Counted from the stretch's first letter, positions 9,917-18,269 are shown. The stretch: DNA of 64,000 nt from Luteitalea pratensis (GCF_001618865.1 NZ_CP015136.1:5367001-5431000); one strand, 5' to 3'. Program-made: numbers and translations. The notes: generated by a model not told the origin, from the sequence alone.

Positions 9917-12211
9917 GTGCAAACGACCAAGACACAGCGCTGGTTGACGCTCTACGTGAGCAGCGTCACGCTGGCGGGGCTTGCCCTGCTGGCCTGGGCG
10001 CTACCCAGCGTCAGGGACAACCCGTTCGTGGTCGCCGGGTTGCTGGCGCTCGCTGCAGCCCTGTCGGCACTGAAGATTCACGTCCCGCTCGCCCGCGGGT
10101 GGGCGACGATGTCGACGTCGTTCGCTGCGCTCTTCGTGGCGATGCTCACGACCGGCGTCGGGCCGGCCCTCGTCATCGCCGCCGTCTCGGGCTGGGTCCA
10201 GTCCGCGTTCCACAGCAAGACGCGTTCGCCGCTGTGGCGACACCTGTTCAACAGCATGATGCTCGTGCTGTCGGTCGGTGCCGCCGGCAGCACGTTCCTC
10301 CTGCTTGGTGGCCAGCTCGGGGACATCGGGCAGGCGCTCGACATCGGCCCGCTGATCGGCGCCACCGCCGCGTACTTCCTCACCAATTCGCTCATCGTCT
10401 CGACGGCCGTCGCGGTGTCCACCGGACAGCCGCTGTGGCGGTGCTGGCACGACAACTTCCTGTGGACGGCGCCCGGCTACTTCCTGACTGCCGGCGTGGT
10501 CTCGCTCGCGACGCTGGTCGCGTCCGCGGGCAAGTGGGGTGTCGTTCTCTTCGTGCTGGTCCCGGTTGCGTTCATCTATCACTCGTACAAGGTGTACTTC
10601 GGGCGGCTGCACGACGAGCAGAAGCGCGTGCAGGCGATGGCCGACCTGCATGCGAGTGCGCGTGAGGATCTCGCGGCCGAGAAGGAACGCCTCGCGGTCA
10701 CGCTGCGCAGCATCGGCGACGCCGTGATCACCACCGACCTGCAGGGTCGGGTGACGATGCTCAACGTCGTTGCCGAGGAACTGACCGGCCGCACGCAGGA
10801 GAAGGCCATCGGCAGGGCCATCGACGACGTGCTGTGCCTCTGGGATCCGGAAGGGGCGACCGTCCAGGAAGTGCCGGTCGCGCGCATCCTCGACACAGGT
10901 CGCATGCCGGATGCCGAGACCAACGGGTCGCTGATTGCGCCCGACGGGGCGCGGCTCTCGGTGAACCTGACCGGCGCGGCGATGTCGGATGGTGAAGGCC
11001 AGAAGGTCGGCGTGGTGCTCGTCGTCCGCGACATCACCGAGAGCGTGCGCCTGACGCAGGAGCGCGTGCGGGCCAGCAAGCTGGAATCGCTCGGCGTGCT
11101 GGCGGGCGGCATCGCGCACGACTTCAACAACGTGCTCACCGCGGTGGTCGGCAACATCGCCCTGGCGCGCAGCGACGAGACGCTGTCGCGCGAGACCGCG
11201 ACGTGGCTCGAGGAGGCCGAGCGCGCGTGCCTGCGGGCCCGCACGCTGACCCACCAGTTGCTGACGTTCTCGCGCGGCGGCGACCCGGTGAAGCGGCCGA
11301 TGCACATCGGGCCGCTCGTCGACGCCACGGTCCGGTTCGCGGTGAGCGGATCGAACGTGCGTTGCTCGGTCGAAGTGGCACCCGACATGTGGGCCGTCGA
11401 TGCCGACGAAGGCCAGATCGAGCAGGTCGTCCACAACATCGTCCTCAACGCCAAGCAGGCGATGCCGCGCGGCGGCCAGGTGCATGTGTCCTGCGGCAAT
11501 GCCCGCCTCTCGCCGGGGCTGGACATGCCGGGTGCGGTGCGTCAGTTCGTCCGCATCAGCATCAGGGACCAGGGCGTGGGCATCCCGCCGGAGCATCTCG
11601 AGCGGATCTTCGATCCGTACTTCACCACCAAGCCGTCGGGCACCGGGCTGGGGCTGGCGGTCTCGCACGCCGTCATCAAGAATCACGGCGGCCTGCTGCA
11701 GGCCGAGTCGAGCATCGGAACGGGTACGGTCTTCCACATCCTGCTGCCCCGATCCATCAAGCGCGTCGCCCCGGTGCCGTCAGCGCCGACGGTGGCCATC
11801 CCGCACGGCAAGGGGCGGGTGCTGGTGATGGACGACGACCGTTCGATCGCGACGGTGACGGCATCGATGCTGAAGACGTTGGGCTACACGCCCGACATCG
11901 TCTCGGATGGCGAGATGGCGGTCGAGCGATACCTGATGGCGATGGAGTCCGACGATCCGTACGATGCGGTCGTCATGGACCTGACGGTCCCCGGCGGGAT
12001 GGGCGGCGCCGAGGCGCTGGCCCAGTTGCGGGAGTACGACCCGCGCGTGTGCGCGGTGGTGATGAGCGGCTACGCCGACACCGGTCTGCTCGCCGAGTAC
12101 CAGAGCGTGGGCTTTGCCGGGCGGCTCGCCAAGCCGTTCTCGTTGCGCGACCTGGCCGTCACACTGCACGACCTGCTCGCCGAGGCACGGCGCCGCGTGC
12201 CGCACGCGTAG
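9917..12211 (+). CDS. Membrane hybrid histidine kinase (PAS, HisKA, HATPase, receiver)
   Basis: This 764-residue sensor kinase starts at a GTG. About seven or eight hydrophobic segments fill residues 10-225 (a MASE-like integral membrane sensor). A short coiled linker, a PAS domain (about 255-380) and a HisKA domain follow, with phospho-acceptor His401 in GGIAHDFNN. The HATPase has its N box at NIVLNAKQAM and G boxes DQGVGIPP and GTGLGL. A C-terminal receiver carries phospho-acceptor Asp688 (AVVMDLTVPG). This NtrB-like HisKA plus receiver plan is common in soil bacteria. No cognate DNA-binding regulator is adjacent, so output probably passes by phosphorelay to an unlinked protein. The ligand is unknown. 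Confidence 0.92.
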   Translation: MQTTKTQRWLTLYVSSVTLAGLALLAWALPSVRDNPFVVAGLLALAAALSALKIHVPLARGWATMSTSFAALFVAMLTTGVGPALVIAAVSGWVQSAFHSKTRSPLWRHLFNSMMLVLSVGAAGSTFLLLGGQLGDIGQALDIGPLIGATAAYFLTNSLIVSTAVAVSTGQPLWRCWHDNFLWTAPGYFLTAGVVSLATLVASAGKWGVVLFVLVPVAFIYHSYKVYFGRLHDEQKRVQAMADLHASAREDLAAEKERLAVTLRSIGDAVITTDLQGRVTMLNVVAEELTGRTQEKAIGRAIDDVLCLWDPEGATVQEVPVARILDTGRMPDAETNGSLIAPDGARLSVNLTGAAMSDGEGQKVGVVLVVRDITESVRLTQERVRASKLESLGVLAGGIAHDFNNVLTAVVGNIALARSDETLSRETATWLEEAERACLRARTLTHQLLTFSRGGDPVKRPMHIGPLVDATVRFAVSGSNVRCSVEVAPDMWAVDADEGQIEQVVHNIVLNAKQAMPRGGQVHVSCGNARLSPGLDMPGAVRQFVRISIRDQGVGIPPEHLERIFDPYFTTKPSGTGLGLAVSHAVIKNHGGLLQAESSIGTGTVFHILLPRSIKRVAPVPSAPTVAIPHGKGRVLVMDDDRSIATVTASMLKTLGYTPDIVSDGEMAVERYLMAMESDDPYDAVVMDLTVPGGMGGAEALAQLREYDPRVCAVVMSGYADTGLLAEYQSVGFAGRLAKPFSLRDLAVTLHDLLAEARRRVPHA

Positions 12212-12233
12212 CCGTGCGACGCGCGGCTACGCG
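12205..12233 (+). terminator. Stem-loop overlapping the histidine kinase stop codon
   Basis: A 10-bp inverted repeat (CGCGTAGCCG / CGGCTACGCG, 9-base loop) includes the stop codon. There is no T-run, so factor-independent termination is uncertain. Confidence 0.4.
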
Positions 12234-12257
12234 AATGCCGGAATGCCGGAATGTCGA
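12234..12257. repeat. Octamer tandem repeat (GAATGCCG type)
   Basis: Three 8-bp units lie downstream of the kinase gene. The same unit, in the opposite orientation or degenerate form, recurs at 50542-50573 and 63374-63399. Confidence 0.75.
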
Positions 12258-12333
12258 GTGCAGGATGTCGGAGGCGGGCGCGCGAGCCGTTCCGCTCGCG
12301 AGCCGGAGCGCTGCGAATGCCGCGGTGACGCTG

Positions 12334-12389
12334 CCGTCGACCTGACTTGTCCGCCGTAGCCTTGGCGACGGTGGAAGGTCGACGGCTAC
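12334..12389. repeat. 56-bp interspersed palindromic-ended repeat, copy 2 (inverted)
   Basis: It is the reverse complement of 2276-2331 with a single substitution. It has CCGTCGACCT / AGGTCGACGG ends and lies between the kinase and the DUF1080 gene on the opposite strand. Confidence 0.85.
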
Positions 12390-12502
12390 GAATCGGCGCG
12401 GAGCGCTCGAGGCATTCTCACCACACGCAATCCCAGGGTGACGCCGTGCAGCCGCGAGCTGGGTCTGGACTTGGACGGCTCCGCCGGGGGCCTCGGTTGT
12501 GG

Positions 12503-13213
12503 TCACCGCTGCGTCAGGTCGCGGATCCAGATCTCGCGGAACTTCATGTCGCCGCTGCCGCCCGAGTGCAGCTGCAGGGAGATGCCGCCGTCGAACGACT
12601 TGGGCTGCGGGTCGACGAAGTCCACGAGCACCACGCCGTTGAGCCGCGAGATGTAGTGGTTGCCCACCACGGTCAGGTTGTACTCGTTCCACGCACCGCG
12701 CCGCACGACCATCTCGTCCTCGGGCTTGGGCCACACGATCCAGTTGCGCCCGTCGCCGTAGAGGCCACCCGTGTGGTGCATCGCCTGGCAGTCGATCTCG
12801 AACTGCAGCCCCTGCGTGATGGTGGGCGTGCCGGGCTTGAACTCGGAGTGGAAGAACACGCCGCTGTTGCCGTCGCCGTCGCACTTGAAGTGCATCGCGA
12901 GCTGGAAGTCCTTGTAGTTCTTCTCGGTGCGGAGGTAGCCGTAGGCCTTGGTCACGGCCACGCCGTGCAGGACACCGCCGGTCTCGACGGTCCACTGCTC
13001 ATCGCCGATCTTCTGCCAGCCGGCGAGGTCCTTGCCGTTGAATATCTGCTCCCACTGCTCGCCGGGCAGCGTCGGGCGCGGCGTGCGGGGGGTCTGGGCG
13101 GTCTGTGGCGTCGCCGGGGTCTGGGCGGCCGGCGGCGCCTGCTTCGCGGAAACGCATGGCGGGGTCGCGGCGACGAGTACGAGGGCGAACGAGAGAGGGC
13201 GGAAGAATCGCAT
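12503..13213 (-). CDS. Secreted DUF1080 (3-keto-disaccharide hydrolase-like) protein
   Basis: The start at 13213 gives a 236-residue protein that begins with a signal peptide (MRFFRPLSFALVLVAA). An upstream in-frame start lacks one. A Pro/Gln/Thr-rich linker leads into one DUF1080 beta-sandwich. Hallmarks are IFNGKDLAGWQ, the FKCDGDGNSGVFF strand and FREIWIRDLT near the end. The family includes lectin-like and 3-keto-glycoside hydrolase members and is greatly expanded in Acidobacteriota and Planctomycetota. It often works with Gfo/Idh/MocA oxidoreductases, two of which occur in this window (30336 and 49004). Substrate unknown. It is divergent from the bpt gene across a short gap. Confidence 0.88.
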   Translation of the reverse strand: MRFFRPLSFALVLVAATPPCVSAKQAPPAAQTPATPQTAQTPRTPRPTLPGEQWEQIFNGKDLAGWQKIGDEQWTVETGGVLHGVAVTKAYGYLRTEKNYKDFQLAMHFKCDGDGNSGVFFHSEFKPGTPTITQGLQFEIDCQAMHHTGGLYGDGRNWIVWPKPEDEMVVRRGAWNEYNLTVVGNHYISRLNGVVLVDFVDPQPKSFDGGISLQLHSGGSGDMKFREIWIRDLTQR

Positions 13214-13302
13214 GCGCGGGACTATATCGCAGCGCTGCCGTAGTCGGCGCGGCGGGCCACCGGTCCCCTGCGAGACGCGTTCGGTGGCGTACCATACCAA
13301 CA

Positions 13303-14055
13303 GTGGTCGCGACCTTCATCGTGTACGACGAGCTGGACCGGTGTCCGTATCTCGCCGGCCATGTGGCGCGTCTGCCGCTGAGGGTACCCGCGCGGCCGCT
13401 CACCCGGGCCGAGGTCGACGCGGCGCTCGCCGCTGGCGACCGTCGCCAGGGCGTGTTCCTTTATCGTCCGAGTTGCCCTGCCTGCCAGGCCTGCGAGCCA
13501 ATCCGGATTCCCGTCAGCGACTTCACGCCGTCGGCGACCCACCGCCGGACACTGCGCGCCGGTGATGCCCGCTTCCGGTTGGAGATCGGCCGCCCCGTTG
13601 CTGACCAACAGCGTGCCGCGCTCTACGCGCGCCACAAGTGGGGCCGCGGCCTGACGACGAGCGACGATCACGAAGAGACGACCGACGTCGAGACTTACGC
13701 CGCGTTCCTCGTCGAGACCTGCTGCGAGAGCGTGGAGTTTTCGCTATGGGATGGCGACCGACTCGTGTCGGTGGCCGTGGCCGATCGCGGGGAGCGATCG
13801 CTCTCGGCCGTGTACTGCTGCTTCGATCCGGATGACGCGCGCTTCAGCCCCGGCACGTACACGATCCTGAAGCAGTGGCAGCACTGCGTCGCCGAGGGGA
13901 TCCCGCACCTGTACCTGGGCCTGTACGTGGCCGAGTCGGCGCACCTGTCGTATAAGGCGAACTTCGTCCCGCACGAGCGGCGCATCGAGGGCGTCTGGAC
14001 CCGGTTCGAGCGTGTGCCGGATGTCCCTGCGGCGCCTCGTCGCAACGACCCGTAG
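13303..14055 (+). CDS. bpt: Aspartate/glutamate leucyltransferase (Bpt/Ate family)
   Basis: This enzyme transfers an amino acid from aminoacyl-tRNA to protein N-termini, tagging them for ClpAP degradation (N-end rule). A GTG at 13303 gives a 250-residue protein of family size. The longer open frame upstream is basic, unlike the family, and overlaps the DUF1080 gene start. N-terminal cysteines are conserved: Cys14 in RCPYL and Cys58, Cys61 and Cys64 in PSCPACQAC. The C-terminal GNAT-like half has GTYTILKQWQHC, LYLGLYV and LSYKANF, typical of Ate/Bpt. The activity is named from bacterial Bpt members; whether leucine or arginine is transferred is not determined here. A tRNA-Thr gene follows. Confidence 0.88.
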   Translation: MVATFIVYDELDRCPYLAGHVARLPLRVPARPLTRAEVDAALAAGDRRQGVFLYRPSCPACQACEPIRIPVSDFTPSATHRRTLRAGDARFRLEIGRPVADQQRAALYARHKWGRGLTTSDDHEETTDVETYAAFLVETCCESVEFSLWDGDRLVSVAVADRGERSLSAVYCCFDPDDARFSPGTYTILKQWQHCVAEGIPHLYLGLYVAESAHLSYKANFVPHERRIEGVWTRFERVPDVPAAPRRNDP

Positions 14056-14132
14056 CGGGCTCGATGGTGGGGCGGCTGTGGTAGACTTGTCCGGTTGTTC
14101 CGCCGGCGCCCGCCGGCGTCAGGGCCTCGTAC

Positions 14133-14208
14133 GCCGACGTAGCTCAGTTGGTAGAGCAGCTGATTCGTAATCAGCAGGTCGCCGGTTCAAGTCCGGCCGT
14201 CGGCTCCA
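14133..14208 (+). tRNA. tRNA-Thr (anticodon CGT)
   Basis: The 76-nt cloverleaf folds fully. The acceptor stem is GCCGACG/CGTCGGC, the D arm is GCTC/GAGC, and the anticodon stem GCTGA/TCAGC carries loop TTCGTAA (anticodon CGT). The T arm is GCCGG-TTCAAGT-CCGGC, and CCA is encoded at 14206-14208. The 3' 50 bases (14159-14208) are repeated exactly at 23433-23482, so this gene is the attachment site of the adjacent mobile element. Integration leaves the tRNA intact. Confidence 0.97.
14159..14208 (+). repeat. attL: 50-bp core within tRNA-Thr
   Basis: This is identical to 23433-23482 over 50 bases, from the anticodon stem to the CCA end. After one mismatch, nine more bases (GCTAAACAC) also match. 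This is the crossover region of a tRNA-targeting tyrosine integrase. Confidence 0.93.
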
Positions 14209-14278
14209 AGCTAAACACCTCTCACACAAGCACTTACGACAGCTCACACCAAGGGCGGATGGGCTCGGATCTGATCGC

Positions 14279-14298
14279 TGGGGTCCACATGGGGTCCA
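14279..14298. repeat. Left arm-type repeats, TGGGGTCCA x2
   Basis: TGGGGTCCA occurs at 14279-14287 and 14290-14298, one helical turn apart and about 75 bp inside the left boundary. The same 9-mer occurs three times plus once inverted near the right boundary (23301-23340). Binding sites for the integrase arm domain or an excisionase are the likely meaning. Confidence 0.7.
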
Positions 14299-14353
14299 GC
14301 CGGGGACGCCAGTCGGGGCCACTCAGGTCCAAGCCACACAGCGAGTTCAACTG

Positions 14354-14575
14354 ATGGACATCTCCGACATCGCGCCACTACTACTACTTGGCCTCATCGT
14401 TGGCCTCTGGGTGAACAGCGAGAGGCGCGACGGATTGGTCGCATGCGACAGGTGCGGGCACCCGCGCCGTCTGCACTTTGAAATGTCGTTTCCCTCGATG
14501 GAACGGAAGCCCATGAAGAGGGGATGCGAGAGGTGCGAGTGTTCGGGGTTCATAAAGACAGACACAAGGGTGTAG
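14354..14575 (+). CDS. Small membrane-anchored zinc-ribbon-like protein
   Basis: This 73-residue hypothetical has one N-terminal transmembrane segment (about residues 6-20, LLLLGLIVGLW). A CDRCGHPRR motif near residue 31 and CERCECSG near residue 59 form a CxxC...CxxC zinc-ribbon pattern. It is the only gene in the element read rightward, and it is the one nearest attL. No strong Shine-Dalgarno is seen. I do not recognise a family. The spacing and the paired CxxC motifs argue for a real gene. It could be cargo that modifies the host envelope, but that is inference. Confidence 0.5.
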   Translation: MDISDIAPLLLLGLIVGLWVNSERRDGLVACDRCGHPRRLHFEMSFPSMERKPMKRGCERCECSGFIKTDTRV

Positions 14576-14821
14576 ATGCTGTCCTAGGCAGCGGCCAAAG
14601 TGGCCAGCCGGTCCTACACGGGATCGGGTGTTGCCAGCCGTGCCGAGCGTTCGGGCCGATGATCTGCCAGCTGGCCGATCACACCAGCCACCAGCCACGC
14701 AGGAAAAACGCAACCAGGAGCGCACCACAAGGCACCAGCCTGCCCACCAGCCGCACTGGCTGGCGTTCGTCGCTCCTGAGGCCTGCCAGCGCCTGCCACG
14801 ACCACTAGGCGCATTGCTGCA

Positions 14822-15373
14822 TCAATTCAGCGAGTTCCTGCCCTGCTGACACCCATGCATCGCGTTGTCAACCGGAGGTGCCCCTGACACTTGAAAACAG
14901 AAGACCGTCGAGTGCTTCGCCCCAAAAACGTCGAAGTAGTAGAGCACTCCGGTAGCGAACAGCGACACTCGACCATCCAAGAGAGCATCCACGTAGCTCT
15001 GGTTCGGAATGCTCGCGTCCATGTCGAGCACGGAGGTCACCGTCTCGCTGGGTCCGATGATCAGTGTCTTCGGCAGCTGCCCCTTCGTCAGGTCCGCAGC
15101 CTCGTCATCAGGTTTGGCCCGCATGTAGACGGCGCCCGCCACGGCGACACCCACAGCAGGCGTACTGCCATGGTTCCGAATCATGATCTGAACGCGGGGT
15201 ACTTTTCCTGCTTCAACGTCGAAGTACTTCGCCTCGGTGATGGTCACCCATGCCCTGTGGCTCAGGGTCAGGTCTTGTCGCATCGTGGAAAGCTGAAAGA
15301 AGCTGACTGCCGCCGATGCAACTGCGATCACCAGTGCCGCGACCGCCACTACAAGTTCTGCGTTTAACTGCAT
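14822..15373 (-). CDS. Membrane-anchored hypothetical protein (element cargo)
   Basis: The ATG at 15373 has a strong GGAGGGGG Shine-Dalgarno eight bases upstream, and it places a transmembrane helix (VVAVAALVIAVASAAVSFF) at about residues 8-26. The 183-residue product then has an extracytoplasmic, beta-rich domain with motifs such as SHRAWVTI and VQIMIRNHGSTPAVGV. This type of N-terminal anchor plus immunoglobulin-like domain is common in hypothetical proteins of many bacteria. No enzymatic motif is visible. It is 115 bases downstream of another exported protein gene, probably in one transcription unit. Both look like accessory cargo rather than phage structural genes. Confidence 0.72.
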   Translation of the reverse strand: MQLNAELVVAVAALVIAVASAAVSFFQLSTMRQDLTLSHRAWVTITEAKYFDVEAGKVPRVQIMIRNHGSTPAVGVAVAGAVYMRAKPDDEAADLTKGQLPKTLIIGPSETVTSVLDMDASIPNQSYVDALLDGRVSLFATGVLYYFDVFGAKHSTVFCFQVSGAPPVDNAMHGCQQGRNSLN

Positions 15374-15488
15374 TCGCGCCCCCTCCGCCGAACGCACCGG
15401 AACAGTCACCTGTTTACTGACCTGCGACCTGCGCCACTCCATGTCTGCCCTTTCACGCCTTGGAACCTCTCGCACTTAGGGCGACGCC

Positions 15489-16061
15489 TTATTCAAGACG
15501 GAAGTACATGAGCTTTTTCCGCACAAGAAGGTCTGCAAAGACCCCGTCATTAGGCGAGGAGTGACGGACGACGAACAAAATATCGACTTCGGAGATGGGA
15601 GCGCCTTTGTCGTTCTTTACCCACTTCTCAGTGTCAAAGTTCAAGCACTGAAACGAATAGACTGTGCCCAAGGCATCTCTTCCTGCGGGTCGCGGCGAAC
15701 AAATGAGTAGACCCTCGATTGAGCGGGTGTCAATCATAGTTCCCCCTGCCAAATCGGCCTTGTCTGCAATGCGAATCGACGCAAAGCGGGCTGCTACAAG
15801 TTTCTTGTACCAGTAGGAAGCCACCGTGCCGTTCGCGTCAGCATGCTTCTGCTGCATTCTCACGTTCGCAGTGTCCGAACCGGATCGTCCGAACAGCGTG
15901 AAGGCGATGGCGGGCGCATCGATGTCCTTTCGGTCGATCTGGTACTCAACGTCCCCGGCGATGACGATGCCGGTCGCCAAGAACTCCGCTCCGGTTGGTG
16001 CCGCACCCTGAGACGACGGGAGCAGTTCGACGAGTGCTGCTAGCGCGAGAGCCGTGATCAT
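15489..16061 (-). CDS. Secreted hypothetical protein (element cargo)
   Basis: The ATG at 16061 gives a 190-residue product with a short signal peptide (MITALALAALVELL). A TTG six codons upstream is the alternative start. The mature protein is rich in charged residues and contains IEGLLICSPRP and a C-terminal ISEVDILFVVRHSS. I recognise no family. The base composition is markedly lower in GC than the chromosome around the element, which suggests recent transfer. It precedes the membrane-anchored gene at 15373 on the same strand. A role at the cell surface, for example in excluding other phages, is possible but not shown by sequence. Confidence 0.68.
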   Translation of the reverse strand: MITALALAALVELLPSSQGAAPTGAEFLATGIVIAGDVEYQIDRKDIDAPAIAFTLFGRSGSDTANVRMQQKHADANGTVASYWYKKLVAARFASIRIADKADLAGGTMIDTRSIEGLLICSPRPAGRDALGTVYSFQCLNFDTEKWVKNDKGAPISEVDILFVVRHSSPNDGVFADLLVRKKLMYFRLE

Positions 16062-16079
16062 GGAGTACGCCGCCTTCAA

Positions 16080-16417
16080 TGGTCGTGGTCGTCGTCAATT
16101 CGACAGTATTTGGCGATAGCCTACCTCAACAGCACGGCATCTCACGTTCGGGGGGGCCCAATCGCTATGGCACGACGGCGCAGACGAGCGTCCTGCTCTC
16201 TTGCACATTTTCGGGACTTAGCCGTTTCGCGGCCTCAGCCGTTCGACCACCAGCTGCCCCGACAGCCACCTCGGATGCCCTGCGACGACAGGACGTGAGA
16301 ACAGGGCGATCCGAGGTGGCCACCAGCCGACAACGTGACATGCGCACGCCATCGGTGCGTGGCCTGAGGCCATCAGGCACACGCGAGCACACCGAGCACG
16401 CGATCAGTGCGTGCGTG
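16080..16417. other. Non-coding gap of the element with a long inverted repeat
   Basis: No gene is supported here. At 16265-16320 an inverted repeat pairs GCCACCTCGGAT + GCCCTG with CAGGGC + ATCCGAGGTGGC. One base bulges and the loop is 19 bases. It lies between the capsid-region genes and the cargo genes, all read leftward. It could end the structural transcript, form a structured RNA or act as a recognition site. Confidence 0.6.
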
Positions 16418-16762
16418 TCACTGCACCGTCGCCGTATCGCACGCAAACGACGCCAGCGTTTCGCGCACCTTCCAACATGTGGGCATGTCGCCGTACAGGT
16501 GCTGGTCGATCCAGTGCTGCGCCGATTGCCCATGCGCCGCTGCGAAGTAGCAATGACAGTGCGGACACGCCTGCATATGCTCGCTGGGATCCATCTGGAC
16601 CAGCGCCCAATCTGGTGGTTGGCCGAGGGCTTGCCCACCGACCACAGCACCCATGGCGTAGCAGTGTTGTCCCAGCGTGCCTTCCAGATACGTCCAAGGC
16701 TTCACCACTACAAAGCGATCCGTTACAAAGCGATCCGTTCTACGCATCGTCCTACCTGCCAT
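16418..16762 (-). CDS. Small Cys/His-rich protein downstream of capsid gene
   Basis: The ATG at 16762 is preceded by a GGGAGG Shine-Dalgarno six bases away, giving 114 residues. The sequence has a possible metal-binding cluster in the middle (HMQACPHCHCYFAAAHG) and further Cys and His residues toward the C-terminus (HWIDQHLYGDMPTCWK). It lies 114 bases beyond the capsid stop, after a strong stem-loop. It does not resemble a known head-completion or decoration protein, and I do not recognise it. Both function and reality are moderately uncertain, but the Shine-Dalgarno and the composition support a gene. Confidence 0.58.
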   Translation of the reverse strand: MAGRTMRRTDRFVTDRFVVVKPWTYLEGTLGQHCYAMGAVVGGQALGQPPDWALVQMDPSEHMQACPHCHCYFAAAHGQSAQHWIDQHLYGDMPTCWKVRETLASFACDTATVQ

Positions 16763-16814
16763 CTGTGCCTCCCTCGTGTGCGTGTGGTGGTGTGTCCTGT
16801 GTGTTCCGTTGCTA

Positions 16815-16855
16815 CCCACGCGCCTGATCGTCGGTTGGCCGACCAGGCGCGTGGG
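16815..16855 (-). terminator. Strong stem-loop after the capsid gene
   Basis: A 12-bp outer stem (CCCACGCGCCTG / CAGGCGCGTGGG) continues into a 5-bp inner stem with a 4-base loop, 21 bases past the capsid stop. No U-run follows. It may be a terminator or an mRNA-stabilising hairpin for the abundant capsid message. Confidence 0.55.
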
Positions 16856-16875
16856 TGCATTGGGTGCGTTGATGC

Positions 16876-18093
16876 TTACTTCTTGCCTGCCGGTGCTGGC
16901 ACCTCGGCTCGTGTGCCGCCAGCACCAGGCGTAATGATCTGCGTGCCTTCGGTGTGCAGCACGCCGATGTCGAAGCGCATGGTCATGCGAATCACGGTGC
17001 TGTCGCGGTCGAACAGGTGCGACTCGTCATACCGCAGGATCACCTGATTCCTGATGCCGACCGCGATGGTCTGCATGTCGCTGACGACGCACGCTGTGCC
17101 GACATGTGGCGTGACGAACACGGGCACGCCGAACAGGCGCTTGACCGCGTCTCCGCTCGGATCGGGATTCAGCTGGTACCGCGTGTCGCCATCCTTCGCG
17201 AGACGCAAGGCACCCCACGTCGCACTCGACAGGAAGATCGCGCTCGGGGTCAGGTTCGCGCCCTCGACACGCTGGATCGCGCCTGCAATGGCGTCCAGGT
17301 CAATGGCTCCCACGAGTGGCGTGGTGACGATGCCGGGCTGGTTCAGGATGCCGCGCACGTTCGGCGGCGTGCCGTTGCCAGTGAACGCCTGCGTATCGAA
17401 CAGGTCGCCTCCGGCCTTGTACAGATCCTGCTGAATGTACGCCCGCCCGTCTGGCACCGCATCGGCCAAAAACTCGTTGCTCGCGGGCACCATGACCGCA
17501 CCCTTCTGCGCGGTCAGTACCACCTGCTCGAAGGTGGTCGCGGACTGCGGGATCGGTGCACCCTCCAGCACCATACCTGCAAGGACGCCACTGGCCGCCT
17601 TGGGAATGTTGAGGACGTGTGACGTCATCGTGAACACACGCGGTTCGGCGTCCAGAAAGACCGATCTGGCCCGAATGGCCTCGATCACCTCGGGCAAGTG
17701 CTGCACGGGTACCGCAAAGCCGCCCTCACTGGGGATGCCTTCGGACTGGCCTGCGCGAACCTCAGGCGAGGTCGGCAGCCACACCGCCTGCTCGTGACGC
17801 AGCAGGCCTCGACGCTCGATGCCACTAGCAGTCGAGCGCGTGCGACCAGCACCGGCATCGCTCACCACACTGCGAAACTCTGGAGTGCTGCCGTTCGGAT
17901 TGGTGAACCGTGCGAGTGCCTGTGAGGCCTCGGCCTCAGCCTCGGCATCGGTGGTGTACTGGCGTGCCCGTGCCATCAGCGAGTCGTACTGGCTGCGTTC
18001 CTCAGTCGTCAGATCGCGATTGGCTGCGTCGGCTGTCTCGTGAATCGTTCGCGCCTCGGTCAGAGTCCGAGCCGCGTGCTTGGCTGCAAACAT
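16876..18093 (-). CDS. HK97-fold phage major capsid protein
   Basis: This 405-residue protein starts at an ATG with a GAGGTGA Shine-Dalgarno. Residues 1-65 are helical and charged, like the delta (scaffolding) domain that the prohead protease removes. The HK97 fold follows, with SEGGFAVPVQHLPEVIEAI, a long middle segment containing NEFLADAVPDGRAYIQQDL, QAFTGNGTPPNVRGILNQPG, and the C-terminal FGVPVFVTPHVG..VVSDMQTIAVGI part typical of the family. Size matches HK97 gp5. The protease gene lies immediately upstream, in the usual order. No portal or terminase gene is present, so packaging would need a helper phage or is lost. Confidence 0.94.
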   Translation of the reverse strand: MFAAKHAARTLTEARTIHETADAANRDLTTEERSQYDSLMARARQYTTDAEAEAEASQALARFTNPNGSTPEFRSVVSDAGAGRTRSTASGIERRGLLRHEQAVWLPTSPEVRAGQSEGIPSEGGFAVPVQHLPEVIEAIRARSVFLDAEPRVFTMTSHVLNIPKAASGVLAGMVLEGAPIPQSATTFEQVVLTAQKGAVMVPASNEFLADAVPDGRAYIQQDLYKAGGDLFDTQAFTGNGTPPNVRGILNQPGIVTTPLVGAIDLDAIAGAIQRVEGANLTPSAIFLSSATWGALRLAKDGDTRYQLNPDPSGDAVKRLFGVPVFVTPHVGTACVVSDMQTIAVGIRNQVILRYDESHLFDRDSTVIRMTMRFDIGVLHTEGTQIITPGAGGTRAEVPAPAGKK

Positions 18094-18269
18094 AAGTCAC
18101 CTCGTACAGATGAACGCGTCAACCAGGCGCACGGACTCGCGAGCACGTTCCTGACGATCAACGCCTGACGAACGATCCTGACGGCTCGGTGCCGCGTGTC
18201 GTCGCGTGCGGATCGCGTGCGTTCGCTGCGTGTGTCGCGTGTCGCCTCGGTGACGCAGGTGATGTGCGA

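Noticed and set aside
10001-11737. 578-codon open frame antisense to the hybrid histidine kinase (similar long antisense frames at 54515-56770, 4157-5737, 36832-37884)
   Set aside because: High GC leaves long antisense frames free of stops. The products are Arg/His/Asp-rich with no domain, and the sense genes have full families.
16165-16650. 161-codon minus-strand frame across the long inverted repeat
   Set aside because: Composition is Arg/Cys/Ser-rich, and it overlaps the better supported 16418-16762 gene in another frame.
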